This document shows positions 26,050 to 34,789 of a stretch of 64,000 nucleotides of DNA, one piece after another. The position numbers and the translations under genes were made by a program. Positions within the stretch are counted from its first letter, which is position 1, and each line of letters starts with the position of its first letter. This stretch comes from WJLY01 sp964562405 (GTDB lineage Bacteria; Joyebacterota; Joyebacteria; Joyebacterales; Joyebacteraceae), in NCBI GenBank assembly GCA_964562405.1, contig CAZLTC010000002.1, positions 25,865 through 89,864 of the forward strand, written 5' to 3'. The notes beneath the pieces are model-generated. The model was not told where the DNA came from and did not search any database. It was given only the letters and a program-made list of their open reading frames with translations.

Positions 26050-26565
26050 CTAGTTCCTGCAGACCACGGTGGAGGATAGGACGACCGGCAGGTCGTCGCC
26101 AGGGTGGTCCGCCGTGTTCCTGTCATCTCTAAGATAGAGGTCTACGTTCACCACCTTGGTCCCGACGGCATGGAACCTCACCGAGTCGACGTCAGACGCG
26201 ATCTCGAACCCCGTGATGTCCATCAGTCGTCCCCCGGCGTCCAGATGGTAGCGGGCTACCAGACTGTCCACGCTGCCCGTCCAGTAGTAGACGCTGAGGG
26301 AGTCCCCTCCGCTCCCGACGGTCACCGTACTGCCGCGCCGAATCCCGCCGGCCATCATCTCGACAGCCAGTGAGCCGTCCATCTGGATGCGGGTGAGGGC
26401 GGCCGTTCCATTCCACGACTTGGTCGTCCCGATATAGGACGCCGTCGCCGCGATCATGACGCTTATGGCGACGCCTGCCCATATGAGGAGCTCGGTGAGC
26501 GTGAATCCGGACTGCCCCCGAGCGCCCGCGGCCCGTCTCAGTGATGTGGTGAAAGTGACCTGCAT
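26050..26565 (-). CDS. PilW/GspJ-like minor pseudopilin
   Basis: A 171-residue prepilin-like protein. The leader ends GQSG before FTLTELLIWAGVAISVMIAATASY, a class III leader with Glu5. The globular domain has the FEIASDVDSVRFHAVG type of strand found in PilW/GspJ. It lies between the PilV-like and PilX-like genes with short gaps, forming a minor-pilin set. Confidence 0.75.
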   Translation of the reverse strand: MQVTFTTSLRRAAGARGQSGFTLTELLIWAGVAISVMIAATASYIGTTKSWNGTAALTRIQMDGSLAVEMMAGGIRRGSTVTVGSGGDSLSVYYWTGSVDSLVARYHLDAGGRLMDITGFEIASDVDSVRFHAVGTKVVNVDLYLRDDRNTADHPGDDLPVVLSSTVVCRN

Positions 26566-26643
26566 CGCTTCGTCCCTCGTCGCGGCCGTTCGGCCGATCC
26601 TCTTGCCTCTCAGGCCGCTCGGCGCCGCGTGCCCGCGTCCCCA

Positions 26644-28029
26644 CTACACCTCGCGCCAGCGGAGTTCGTAGTATTTGCCCGTCATAAGGTAGCCCGGGGG
26701 CTGCAGTCTCTCGAAGCGCGGGTCGTACTCGTAGTTCTTGGCATAGCCTGTCTGCACGATGATCTGGTCGTTGTATAGGTATCCGGTGCCGACGGCGCCA
26801 CGGTATCGCTGAATGATGCCTCCGTGTATCGTCAGCGTCCCGCGGGTTCCGCTGTCCCGGTAGTTCTCAACGTAGAAGGACGTGTTCAGAGCCATGATGT
26901 GGGCGTGGACGTTGCAGTCATTGTTGTTCGCCCAGGTGTCGGCGATGACGACGTTCGACTCGGAGACGAGGCCCAGGAGGTCGTCGCACCCCTGGTTCGG
27001 GCCATCGACAGGGTCGGCGTCGCGGTAGACGAGGTCGTTCGTGATCACGATGTCGCCCGAGGCGCCCACGGTGCAGGCTCCGTCGAGGACACCCTGGATA
27101 TGCACGGTGCCGTTGACGTAGAACACACCATTGAACGACGAGATAGGGACGTCGTGCCAAACGCCTTTCTTGCTGTAGCTCACGTAGCCCCACATCCGGG
27201 AGCCGTTGAAGACGCGTCCGAACTCGATCTGCACATTGCCGTCGACGTAGATGCCGCCATTGTGGGCCAGCGTCTGGAGATCGTCGAGGTACTCAGGCAG
27301 CTCGATGCCGCTAGCGCCGAGTTCGTAGCCCTGATCGAACGAGGGCTGGTCGTGCGGTGCATTGTCTGGCTCCGGCGACTCCAGGTGATTCCAGTAGTCG
27401 CCGTTGTAGTACATGAAAGACGGGTCCGCGCTGGGGTCAGGGTCGTCCGGCCCACCGTAAGCGCTCGACACATGTCCCGCGAAGTGAGGGTCTCCCATGA
27501 TGTGCATCTGCCCATTCGTGTGGAGTGCGCCGTTAAGGTAGTCGGCCGAACAGAACCAGACCGGGGTAATCGAACCGGGCAGGTGTTCGTCCTCCGTGAA
27601 GTAGATGAACTGGGCGAACGACTGGGTCATGACCTCCCGCTCCACGGTGCGCGTCTGGCCCCTAACACTGGCGGTACCGCGAATTGTGTAGTATTTCCTC
27701 GAGCGCCAGGGATTGTTGGAGTCCGGGATGACGGAGACGGTGTAGGTTCCGTAGTCAAGCGTCTCGGGTGCCGCCCCGAACGGGGAGAAAGCACTCAGTC
27801 CCGCAGGTGGGTCGTTCTGAGCCTCCAACCAGGTGTGCGCCTTCGCGATGCCCGACTCGGCCAGGTAGAGGGCTCTGGAGCGGTCGGCGCTGTGTGACGC
27901 CAGGGCAGCGTCGCGGGCAGCGAACTCGAAGACTGCGGCCGCCGTGAGGAGCATCACGAAGGCGACAACGGTCACGGCCACGAGGGCCGAGCCGGACTCG
28001 CTTGAGGTGAATGCAGGCAGTCTCTTCAT
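26644..28029 (-). CDS. PilX-like protein with DUF4900-type domain
   Basis: A 461-residue protein with a PilX-like N-terminus: SESGSALVAVTVVAFVMLLTAAAVFEFAARD forms one hydrophobic helix without the canonical Glu5, followed by ALYLAESGIAKAHTWLE, a signature of PilX_N/DUF4900 proteins. The large C-terminal part (about 150-461) is beta-rich and has repeated motifs such as NGALHTNGQMHIMGDPHFAG, GGIYVDGNVQIEFG and GVFYVNGTVHIQGVL, suggesting a beta-helix. Such proteins are thought to sit at the pilus tip as large minor pilins or adhesins. First gene of the minus-strand set. Confidence 0.75.
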   Translation of the reverse strand: MKRLPAFTSSESGSALVAVTVVAFVMLLTAAAVFEFAARDAALASHSADRSRALYLAESGIAKAHTWLEAQNDPPAGLSAFSPFGAAPETLDYGTYTVSVIPDSNNPWRSRKYYTIRGTASVRGQTRTVEREVMTQSFAQFIYFTEDEHLPGSITPVWFCSADYLNGALHTNGQMHIMGDPHFAGHVSSAYGGPDDPDPSADPSFMYYNGDYWNHLESPEPDNAPHDQPSFDQGYELGASGIELPEYLDDLQTLAHNGGIYVDGNVQIEFGRVFNGSRMWGYVSYSKKGVWHDVPISSFNGVFYVNGTVHIQGVLDGACTVGASGDIVITNDLVYRDADPVDGPNQGCDDLLGLVSESNVVIADTWANNNDCNVHAHIMALNTSFYVENYRDSGTRGTLTIHGGIIQRYRGAVGTGYLYNDQIIVQTGYAKNYEYDPRFERLQPPGYLMTGKYYELRWREV

Positions 28030-28197
28030 GGTGATACCCCTCCTGCTATACGGGCGCCGCCGGCCTGGCCATTTGCCGCCGGCGTTTCAGGAAATCAGGG
28101 AGTAGCCATCATGCTTCGTTGCATAGAATGTGCCACGCGGCCAGTATGACAGGGTGGTATTGCGTTGCCAACTGCTTGGGAGGCAATGGATTACACA

Positions 28198-28223
28198 AAC
28201 GCCCACTCGGATGAGCGGGCGTT
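28198..28223 (-). terminator. Terminator after XRE-cupin gene
   Basis: On the minus strand AACGCCCGCTC pairs with GAGTGGGCGTT with one mismatch around an ATCC loop, followed by TGTGT. It lies 35 bases beyond the stop of the 28259-28828 gene. Confidence 0.65.
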
Positions 28224-28258
28224 CGGTAATTACACTGCCGCTGCGTGTTGCAGGGAGC

Positions 28259-28828
28259 CTACCAGGCGACGCGGGACTCGTAGGCGCCGATGGCGATGAG
28301 CTCTGCACCGTCGTCACTGATGTCGTCTATCGTGAAGCCATCGTCGAGGAAGAACTGGATGGTGTCTCCCTCTCGGATAACGAAGGACTCCCCCGAGACC
28401 GTGATCCGGTACATGCCCGCGGTGCACATCAGGACCATCTCACCGAGGATGGGGGTGCGTGAGAAGGAATCTCCAGCCTTTGTCTTCTTGTGGACGAGAT
28501 GCGTGTTGCCCCATGGGCAGTCGCCCGTGAGCCTATCGAAATCGGCCGTCTTCCCGTCAGCGCCAACGGTGAACGAGCGCGTGCGCTCTCCCTTCCTGAC
28601 AATGCATGCCGGGCAGAAGGCCCGCTCTTCTACGAAGTGAGCCGAACGTTCGTCCAGCGCCTTGGAAATGCGCTGAAGCGCGCCGATGGTGGGGGAGGTC
28701 TTCCCGCGCTCGATCTCGGAGATGTGAGTGGCGGACATGCCCGACCGCGCGGCTACCTCCTTCAGGGTCATGTTCTGCTTGAACCGCGCGAGCCTCAGAC
28801 GCTCGCCTACTTCCTGCTTCGTTGGCAT
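28259..28828 (-). CDS. XRE-cupin transcriptional regulator, copy 2
   Basis: A 189-residue regulator with an N-terminal XRE helix-turn-helix (residues 8-62: LRLARFKQNMTLKEVAARSGMSATHISEIERGK region) and a C-terminal cupin barrel (about 115-185: MYRITVSGESFVIREGDTIQFFLDDG). Such proteins sense a small molecule and often control amino-acid, polyamine or sugar metabolism. The middle has CPAC and another Cys (DCPWG) that its paralogue lacks, possibly a metal or redox site. It is a tandem duplicate of the gene at 28870-29439, 41 bases downstream of it. Confidence 0.85.
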   Translation of the reverse strand: MPTKQEVGERLRLARFKQNMTLKEVAARSGMSATHISEIERGKTSPTIGALQRISKALDERSAHFVEERAFCPACIVRKGERTRSFTVGADGKTADFDRLTGDCPWGNTHLVHKKTKAGDSFSRTPILGEMVLMCTAGMYRITVSGESFVIREGDTIQFFLDDGFTIDDISDDGAELIAIGAYESRVAW

Positions 28829-28869
28829 TCGTGTCTCCTGTGTTCAGCGTTGCCGGGGGAAAGGCTGCT

Positions 28870-29439
28870 TCAGAAAGGAAGAAGCATCGGGGAGGCCAGC
28901 GCGATCATGACCTCGTTCTCCTCTTCCCCCATGTTCTCAGATGTATAACCATCGTCGAGGCGGACCTGCAGGGTGTCACCCTCCCGCAGCACGTGGGACT
29001 CGCCCTCCACCGTGACTCTCGTGGTGCCGCGAACCACAATGAAGACGGCTTCCGCAATGAACGCGCGGCCGGCGCTTGATCGTCCGGGTTCCATTCGCTC
29101 CGTGAGCAGTTGCAGGTAGCCTCGCGGCAGTCCCTTCGCGATGATCTGGACTGCCATTGCCTGCCCCTCGGAGTCGGTCATGAACAGGTCGTTGCGCTGC
29201 TCCGCCTTCGTCAGGCGCACCTCGGGCAGATCGTCGTCGCGGACGAAGTAAGATGGCCTCTCACCTAGGGCGGCCGCAATCCTCTGCAGGGCCCCGATTG
29301 TGGGAGAGGTCTTTCCCCTCTCGACCTCGGAGATGTGCGTGGCGGACATTCCGCAGCGACTGGCGACCTCTTTCAGCGTGAGGTTCCGGTCGAACCGAGC
29401 TATCCTTAGCCTGCGTCCTAGTTCTTCTTTGCTGGGCAT
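28870..29439 (-). CDS. XRE-cupin transcriptional regulator, copy 1
   Basis: Also 189 residues, with the same organisation as its neighbour and about 80% matching residues in the DNA-binding half (SGMSATHIS/CGMSATHIS, then ERGKTSPTIGALQRI). The longer upstream reading frame is unlikely to be translated; the ATG at 29439 is collinear with the paralogue's start. The cupin half has VFIVVRGTTRVTVEGESHVLREGDTLQV. It is transcribed away from the aminotransferase gene, sharing a 375-base divergent region with a palindromic element that may be its operator. Confidence 0.85.
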   Translation of the reverse strand: MPSKEELGRRLRIARFDRNLTLKEVASRCGMSATHISEVERGKTSPTIGALQRIAAALGERPSYFVRDDDLPEVRLTKAEQRNDLFMTDSEGQAMAVQIIAKGLPRGYLQLLTERMEPGRSSAGRAFIAEAVFIVVRGTTRVTVEGESHVLREGDTLQVRLDDGYTSENMGEEENEVMIALASPMLLPF

Positions 29440-29814
29440 GCGATAGATGCGTCCTTTCTTCTTACACGACACCGTTCGTCGGATGCGTGCGTGCGGCCGG
29501 CGACGCTGATTGGTACGGGTCGGTTGCTGAAACTGCCCCTGTGGTAGGCCGTTTTCGTCGCGCTGGCGGGGTTCACCGCCACGACCAAAGATACCCCGCT
29601 CCGGAATTCCGGTCAAGTCCAATCATCGACCGGAACTCAGGATAGCAGTCTATCTGATTGATAGTCGCACACGAATGCATTGTGCCGAGCAGACAGGCGG
29701 CGCGTTCCTGTGGCCGCGCTCTCATTCTTGACGGCGAACCCGGTGCCTGATAACCTCTTCTGTTGGCCAAGAACATCACTCGTTGTGAGGTGAGGTTGTC
29801 CGGGGGAGGCCCGC
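29440..29814. promoter_or_regulatory. Divergent regulatory region with palindromic operator candidate
   Basis: Gene-free region between the XRE-cupin and aminotransferase starts. It contains the 12-bp perfect palindrome CCGGAATTCCGG (29601-29612) and a larger inverted repeat, TTCCGGTC (29607-29614) with GACCGGAA (29628-29635), 13 bases apart. Three CCGGAA half-sites in 35 bases suggest a binding site for a dimeric regulator such as the adjacent XRE-cupin proteins. No convincing -35/-10 pair was found. Confidence 0.4.
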
Positions 29815-31068
29815 ATGGTGAGCGATATCGAGAGGGTGTTCTCGCAGAACGCCAGGGGAATGAAGAAGTCGGTCATCCGTGAGCTTCTCAAGCTGACGCG
29901 AAGGCCCGAGGTCATCTCGTTCGCCGGGGGGTTGCCGGACCTAAGCGCATTCCCGGTCGAGGAAGTCTCCGAGGTCACCGTCGACGTTCTGAAGCGCGAG
30001 GGCGTGAACGCGCTGCAGTACAGCCCGACCGAGGGAGATGCCAGACTCAAGGACGAACTCATCGCGCATCACGAGCGAGAGGACGGCATCACTCTGGCGC
30101 CCGAGAACGTCCTGATCACGGTCGCTTCGCAGCAGGGCCTCGATCTCGTCGCGAAGATATTCATCGACCGCGACGACCCGGTTATCGTCGGACTGCCGAC
30201 ATACGTAGGCGGGCTTGGCGCGTTCAGAGCCTACGGCGCCGACATGATCGGCGTGTCGATCGACGAACAGGGGATGAAGATGGACGTGCTCGAGCGAAGG
30301 CTCGAGAAGCTGAAGAAGGAAGGGCGCAAGCCGAAGTTCATCTACGTCGTGCCCGACTTCCAGAACCCGGCCGGTATCACGATGACCGAGGAACGCAGGC
30401 GCAGGCTCATAGAACTCGCGCACTGCTACGACGTGTTGATCCTCGAGGACAGCCCGTACAAGGAACTTCGCTATGAGGGCGAGACCGTGCGCTCCATCTT
30501 CGCACTGGACGGCGACGGGCAAGTGATCGGTCTGCACACGTTCTCGAAGATCCTCTTCCCGGGCATGCGGCTCGGGTGGGTCATCGGGCCGGAGCCGGTC
30601 ATTCAGAAGCTCACGATCGCGAAGCAGTCCACCGACCTCTGCACGCCCGCATTCACGCAGGCGATCGTCGCGGAGTTCGCATCCAGGGGGCTTCTGCAGA
30701 AGAACATAGACAGCGTGAAGCTGGTGTACCGGGAGAAGCGCCAGATCATGCTGGACGCGCTCGACAAGTACATGCCGAAGCTCCCGGGGCTCAAGTGGAC
30801 GAAGCCGCAGGGCGGCCTCTTCCTGTGGGTCACTCTTCCGCGCTACATGGACTCGGAGGAGCTGTTCTTTGAGGCGATAGAACAGAACGTCGCGTTTGTG
30901 ATAGGAACGGCGTTCTACTGCAATAACGGCGGGCGCAACACGATGCGCCTGAACTTCTCGTTCCCGACCAAGGAAGACATCGTCGAGGGGATAAGGAGGC
31001 TCGCCAAGGTCATAGAGGAGCACGACCGCGTGAAGAAGACGTCGAGCGACACCCTGGTGACTCCCTAG
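29815..31068 (+). CDS. PLP-dependent aminotransferase, class I/II (LysN/ARO8-like)
   Basis: A 417-residue fold-type I aminotransferase. It opens with the typical ISFAGGLPD, then LQYSPTEGDARLKDELI, the cofactor Asn/Asp region VVPDFQNPAGITM and ILEDSPYKELRYEG, and the Schiff-base lysine in TFSKILFPGMRLGWV. This pattern is that of 2-aminoadipate, aromatic or branched-chain aminotransferases related to LysN and the catalytic half of MocR regulators; the exact amino acid cannot be told. The ATG at 29815 follows GGGGGAGG. It is divergent from the XRE-cupin regulators, which may control it. Confidence 0.88.
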   Translation: MVSDIERVFSQNARGMKKSVIRELLKLTRRPEVISFAGGLPDLSAFPVEEVSEVTVDVLKREGVNALQYSPTEGDARLKDELIAHHEREDGITLAPENVLITVASQQGLDLVAKIFIDRDDPVIVGLPTYVGGLGAFRAYGADMIGVSIDEQGMKMDVLERRLEKLKKEGRKPKFIYVVPDFQNPAGITMTEERRRRLIELAHCYDVLILEDSPYKELRYEGETVRSIFALDGDGQVIGLHTFSKILFPGMRLGWVIGPEPVIQKLTIAKQSTDLCTPAFTQAIVAEFASRGLLQKNIDSVKLVYREKRQIMLDALDKYMPKLPGLKWTKPQGGLFLWVTLPRYMDSEELFFEAIEQNVAFVIGTAFYCNNGGRNTMRLNFSFPTKEDIVEGIRRLAKVIEEHDRVKKTSSDTLVTP

Positions 31069-31124
31069 AGGGCCTCGGGACGGTCGCAGGCGCACAGGGG
31101 CGGGGCCCTCGCGTGGGTTTTCCT
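31068..31124 (+). terminator. Possible terminator after aminotransferase gene
   Basis: GAGGGCC just after the stop pairs with GGCCCTC at 31104-31110, and a GTTTTCC stretch follows. The loop is long, so this is a weak call. Confidence 0.35.
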
Positions 31125-31188
31125 CCCGCCTCCGTTGTGGAAGGCAGTAATGGAGGGGCTCACGGCCCACAGAAACGGAGTGGTGTTA

Positions 31189-32322
31189 ATGCCTCAGCTG
31201 GACAAGAAGGCTGACCTTGCGGGACCGGGCGTCAGCACGTACGAGGAAGTGGCGAAGATACTCCCCAAGGATTACAAGCCCGTCCTCCCGCCGATGGACA
31301 GGATGAAGGCGCTCTACGAGATCAAGAGGTACATCGAGGACGGGATGGCCAGGGAGCTGAACCTGCAGCTCGTCCAGGTGCCGCTCATCGTCGATAAGAA
31401 CAGCGGAGTGAACGACTATCTGGACCGCGACGGCTCTCGCACGCCGGTTGAGTTTAACTGCGGACTCGGTCTCGACGAGCCGATCCGGGCGCAGGTCGTG
31501 CAGGCCGCGACGAAGTGGAAGCGGATGGCGCTCGCGCAGTTCGGATGCGGGGTCGGGGAGGGCATAAACACCGACATGCGCGCCGTGCGGAAGGACTACT
31601 TCCTCGACCACGACCACTCGAGCTACGTCGACCAGTGGGACTGGGAGAGGGTCATTACCGAGAAGGACCGCAATCTGGACTACCTCAAGGACACCGTCAG
31701 GAAGATCTGGAAGGTCCTTGTGGGAGCGGGCAGGCACGCGCAGGAGCTGTTCCCGGAACTCAAGGGTGGCAGGTATCCCGACTTCCCCGACGAACTCGAG
31801 TTCTTCCACGCGGAGGAGATCCTGGACATGTACCCGGACCTTCCGCGCAAGCAGCGCGAGACGGCGATCCTGCAGGAGCACCCCGCCATCTTCATCATCG
31901 GCATCGGCTGGGTCCTGGAGGACGGCTACCCGCACGAGATGCGCGCCGCCGACTACGATGACTGGATCACCGAGACCATCGAGAAGAACGGGAAGAAGAT
32001 GCACGGTCTGAACGGCGACATACTGGTCTGGAACCCTGTGACCAAGCGTCGCCACGAGCTGACCTCCATGGGTGTCCGCGTCACGAAGGAGACCATGAAG
32101 AAGCAGCTCGAGATCTCCGGGCAGCTCGACTTCCTGAAGCTCCCGTACCACAAGGCCATCCTGAACGACGAGATCCCGCTCTCCATCGGCGGCGGCATCG
32201 GTCAGGCACGGACCTACATGTACTTCCTGCGCACGGCGCACCTGGGTGAGGTCACGGTCACTGTGTGGCCCGAGCAGCTCAAGAAGATCTGCGCCGAGCG
32301 GAACATAATCGTCCTGGAGTAG
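31189..32322 (+). CDS. asnA: Aspartate-ammonia ligase (asparagine synthetase A)
   Basis: A 377-residue class-II aminoacyl-tRNA-synthetase-like enzyme making asparagine from aspartate, ammonia and ATP. Family motifs: KNSGVNDYLDRDGSRTPVEF, FLDHDHSSYVDQWDWE with the conserved VDQWDWE, and the C-terminal LSIGGGIGQAR with the arginine of motif 3. The ATG at 31189 (CGGAG eight bases upstream) is favoured over a TTG 54 bases earlier. It is about 45 residues longer than the E. coli enzyme (330 residues), mainly through an N-terminal extension and internal insertions. Confidence 0.9.
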   Translation: MPQLDKKADLAGPGVSTYEEVAKILPKDYKPVLPPMDRMKALYEIKRYIEDGMARELNLQLVQVPLIVDKNSGVNDYLDRDGSRTPVEFNCGLGLDEPIRAQVVQAATKWKRMALAQFGCGVGEGINTDMRAVRKDYFLDHDHSSYVDQWDWERVITEKDRNLDYLKDTVRKIWKVLVGAGRHAQELFPELKGGRYPDFPDELEFFHAEEILDMYPDLPRKQRETAILQEHPAIFIIGIGWVLEDGYPHEMRAADYDDWITETIEKNGKKMHGLNGDILVWNPVTKRRHELTSMGVRVTKETMKKQLEISGQLDFLKLPYHKAILNDEIPLSIGGGIGQARTYMYFLRTAHLGEVTVTVWPEQLKKICAERNIIVLE

Positions 32323-32362
32323 GTACACCCGCGGGCGGCGTCGTCCTCCGCGGTGCGGCGAG

Positions 32363-32402
32363 GAGCGGCGGGACCCTCTGGGCCCCGCCGCTCGCCTTTG
32401 TT
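32363..32402 (+). terminator. Intrinsic terminator after asnA
   Basis: GAGCGGCGGG (32363-32372) pairs with CCCGCCGCTC (32384-32393), followed by GCCTTTGTT. Confidence 0.7.
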
Positions 32403-32489
32403 GGCCTTCTGCGCTGGGGGTTTCTGTGCTATCATCCGCGCGCGTCCTGTTCCGGTGCCGCGGACAACGCACGATGATGGTGGTGAGAA

Positions 32490-33587
32490 ATGAGCGAGAG
32501 AGACAGGATACTCGCCGTCAACCCCGGCGGCATGACAACCAAGATCGCAGTATACGAGGGTGAGGAGCGTGTCTTCGACGCCTCACTTGAGCACCCCAAG
32601 GATGAGCTGGACGCGCTCACTCCTGCCGGCAAGCTCCTGGACTACGCTTGCCAGCTGGACTACCGGAAGGAGTCCATCGAGCGCGCGCTCAGGGAAGCAG
32701 GCCAGGTGAGCCGCCCGTTCGATGCGGTCGTTGGAAGGGGTGGGCTGCTGCGCTCCATTCCGAGCGGCACATACGACGTCGATGCGCATCTGATGGAGGA
32801 CGCCCGTGCAGGATACCAGGGGCAGCACGCATCGAACCTCGGCGCGCTCCTGGCCGACGCGCTGGCCAGGGACCTCGGTGGCCGCGCGTTCATCGTCGAC
32901 CCGGTCTCGGTCGACGAGTTCGAGCCTCTGGCACGCTACTCCGGGCACAAGGACATCGAGCGCAAGAGCCTTGGCCACGCACTCAACACAAGGGCCACCG
33001 CGCGCAAAGCGGCGAAGGCGCTCGGGCGCCCACTCGGGGATGTCAACCTCGTCGTGGCCCATCTCGGCAGCGGCATCTCGATATCACCCTTGAGGGGCGG
33101 GCGGATGGTCGACGTGAACAACGCGGCCTCCGGCGGACCGTTCTCGCCGGAGCGCTCCGGCGGGCTTCCTCTCATCGAGATGCTCGACTACATGAAGGAA
33201 CGTGACATCGGGATAGACCGCATGAAGCGGGTCATCCTCCGGGAGAGCGGTCTGGAGTCGTACGCGGGAACGAACGACTTCCGGGCGGTCGCCGAGGCCG
33301 CGGCCGGCGGTGACGCGAAGACGGCCGAGGTCATCGAGGCGATGGCCTATCAGATAGCCAAGGAGATCGCGGCCATGGCGTCCGTGCTCAAGGGGCGCGT
33401 CGACGCCATCGTCTACACCGGGGCCATGGCGCACTCGGACCACCTCGTCGGGCTCGTCCACGATCGGGTCGGCTTCATTGCCGACAGACTCGTGCTGCCG
33501 GGGGAGAACGAGCTGGAGTCGCTGGCCATGGGTGCGCTGCTCGTCCTGAGGGGCGAGGAAGAGCCCAGAACGTATCCGGGCACCTAG
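32490..33587 (+). CDS. buk: Butyrate kinase
   Basis: A 365-residue acetokinase-family enzyme forming ATP from butyryl phosphate or branched-chain acyl phosphates. Visible: the N-terminal phosphate loop LAVNPGGMTTKIAVYEG, GRGGLLRSIPSGTYDVD, HLGSGISI in the second domain, and FSPERSGGLP, the butyrate-kinase-type signature that separates it from acetate kinase. Length is normal. It lies 40 bases upstream of the phosphotransacylase gene; together they turn acyl-CoA into acid plus ATP. Confidence 0.92.
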   Translation: MSERDRILAVNPGGMTTKIAVYEGEERVFDASLEHPKDELDALTPAGKLLDYACQLDYRKESIERALREAGQVSRPFDAVVGRGGLLRSIPSGTYDVDAHLMEDARAGYQGQHASNLGALLADALARDLGGRAFIVDPVSVDEFEPLARYSGHKDIERKSLGHALNTRATARKAAKALGRPLGDVNLVVAHLGSGISISPLRGGRMVDVNNAASGGPFSPERSGGLPLIEMLDYMKERDIGIDRMKRVILRESGLESYAGTNDFRAVAEAAAGGDAKTAEVIEAMAYQIAKEIAAMASVLKGRVDAIVYTGAMAHSDHLVGLVHDRVGFIADRLVLPGENELESLAMGALLVLRGEEEPRTYPGT

Positions 33588-33627
33588 CCCGGCCGTCCGA
33601 TGACCGACATGCTAGGGGGGATCGCAC

Positions 33628-34569
33628 ATGGCATCCGCTGCACCTCCGAGGAGCTTCGACGAGATCAGGGAGAGGGCTCTCGAGCTTGCCGGCACGCACG
33701 GTAAGGCGAGACTCGGGATAGCGGCCGCATGGGACCCGTGCGCGCTCGAGGCCGCGAAGGACGCGTGCGACCTAGGGCTGGTCGAGCCCGTCCTCATAGG
33801 CGATCGTGCCATGATCGAGAAGGCGGCGGGCGATCTGGGGCAGGACATCTCGTCGTGGGAGGTCGTGGAGGCGGACGGACCAATCGGGGCCGCGGCCAGG
33901 ACCATCGAGCTCGTGAGAAGCGGTGAAGTCGACTTCATCATGAAGGGGAAGATACAGACCGCCGATCTTATGAGAGCTGCCCTGAACCGCGAGACGGGCA
34001 TTCGCGCCGGGAGGCTCATGAGCCACCTGGCGCTTCTGTGGACCCCGACGTTCGGCAGACTGCTCGGGCTTTCGGACGGCGGGATCGTGCTGAGCCCGGA
34101 CGTGGAGAAGAAGGCCGACATCATCCGCAACTCGGTCGATGCGATGCACAAGCTCGGCTGGGAGAATCCCAGGGTCGCCGTCATCTGCGGACTGGAACTC
34201 GTGAACCCGGCGATGCCGTGCACCGTGGACGCTGATGAGCTTGCGAAGATGAGCAGGAACGGACAGATTACGGGCTGCGTGGTCGACGGCCCCTTCGGTT
34301 TCGACAACGCCATAAGCGAGGTCGCCGCCGAGCGGAAGGGCGTCAAGAGCCCGATAGCAGGCAAGGCCGACCTTGTGATCGTCCCCGAGATCGAGGTCGG
34401 GAACGTGCTATATAAGGGACTTGTCTTTATGACCGAGGGTGTCAGGACGGCCGGCGTCCTTCTCGGCGCCAGGGTTCCGATAGTGATGGTTTCGAGGTCC
34501 GACGGCGCCGACGCAAAGCTGAACGCGATCGCCGTGGGGGCGGTCATAGCGCACGCCTCCCGGAGCTGA
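33628..34569 (+). CDS. ptb: Phosphate butyryltransferase
   Basis: A 313-residue member of the phosphate acetyl/butyryltransferase family that converts butyryl-CoA (or a similar acyl-CoA) plus phosphate to acyl phosphate. Motifs: GLVEPVLIGD near the N-terminus, DFIMKGKIQTADLMRA, and the C-terminal GVRTAGVLLGARVPIVMVSRSD, which is typical of Ptb. GGGGGGATC precedes the ATG at 33628. With buk it forms a substrate-level phosphorylation module, often used on 2-oxoacid degradation products; this suits the several amino-acid-degrading enzymes nearby. Confidence 0.92.
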   Translation: MASAAPPRSFDEIRERALELAGTHGKARLGIAAAWDPCALEAAKDACDLGLVEPVLIGDRAMIEKAAGDLGQDISSWEVVEADGPIGAAARTIELVRSGEVDFIMKGKIQTADLMRAALNRETGIRAGRLMSHLALLWTPTFGRLLGLSDGGIVLSPDVEKKADIIRNSVDAMHKLGWENPRVAVICGLELVNPAMPCTVDADELAKMSRNGQITGCVVDGPFGFDNAISEVAAERKGVKSPIAGKADLVIVPEIEVGNVLYKGLVFMTEGVRTAGVLLGARVPIVMVSRSDGADAKLNAIAVGAVIAHASRS

Positions 34570-34591
34570 CACGTCGGGAGGGCCCGATTCC

Positions 34592-34676
34592 GCGAGAGTG
34601 GCGGAACTGGTAGACGCGCTGGATTTAGGATCCAGTAGGGCAACCTGTGGGGGTTCGAGTCCCCCCTCTCGCACCA
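34592..34676 (+). tRNA. tRNA-Leu (anticodon TAG)
   Basis: An 85-nt class II tRNA. Acceptor GCGAGAG pairs with CTCTCGC, then discriminator A and an encoded CCA. The anticodon stem CTGGA/TCCAG holds loop TTTAGGA with anticodon TAG. A variable arm is present and the T-loop is GTTCGAGTC. Complete cloverleaf by eye. Confidence 0.95.
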
Positions 34677-34789
34677 AGCCCGCTCGTGTGTGCGCATCGC
34701 ACAGGAATAGTCAGTGAAGGCCGTAACCGGTCGTGCGCGGCGTAGCTTTCCTGGTCGCGGCACAGTACATGCACTGAAAGGAGCACCTG

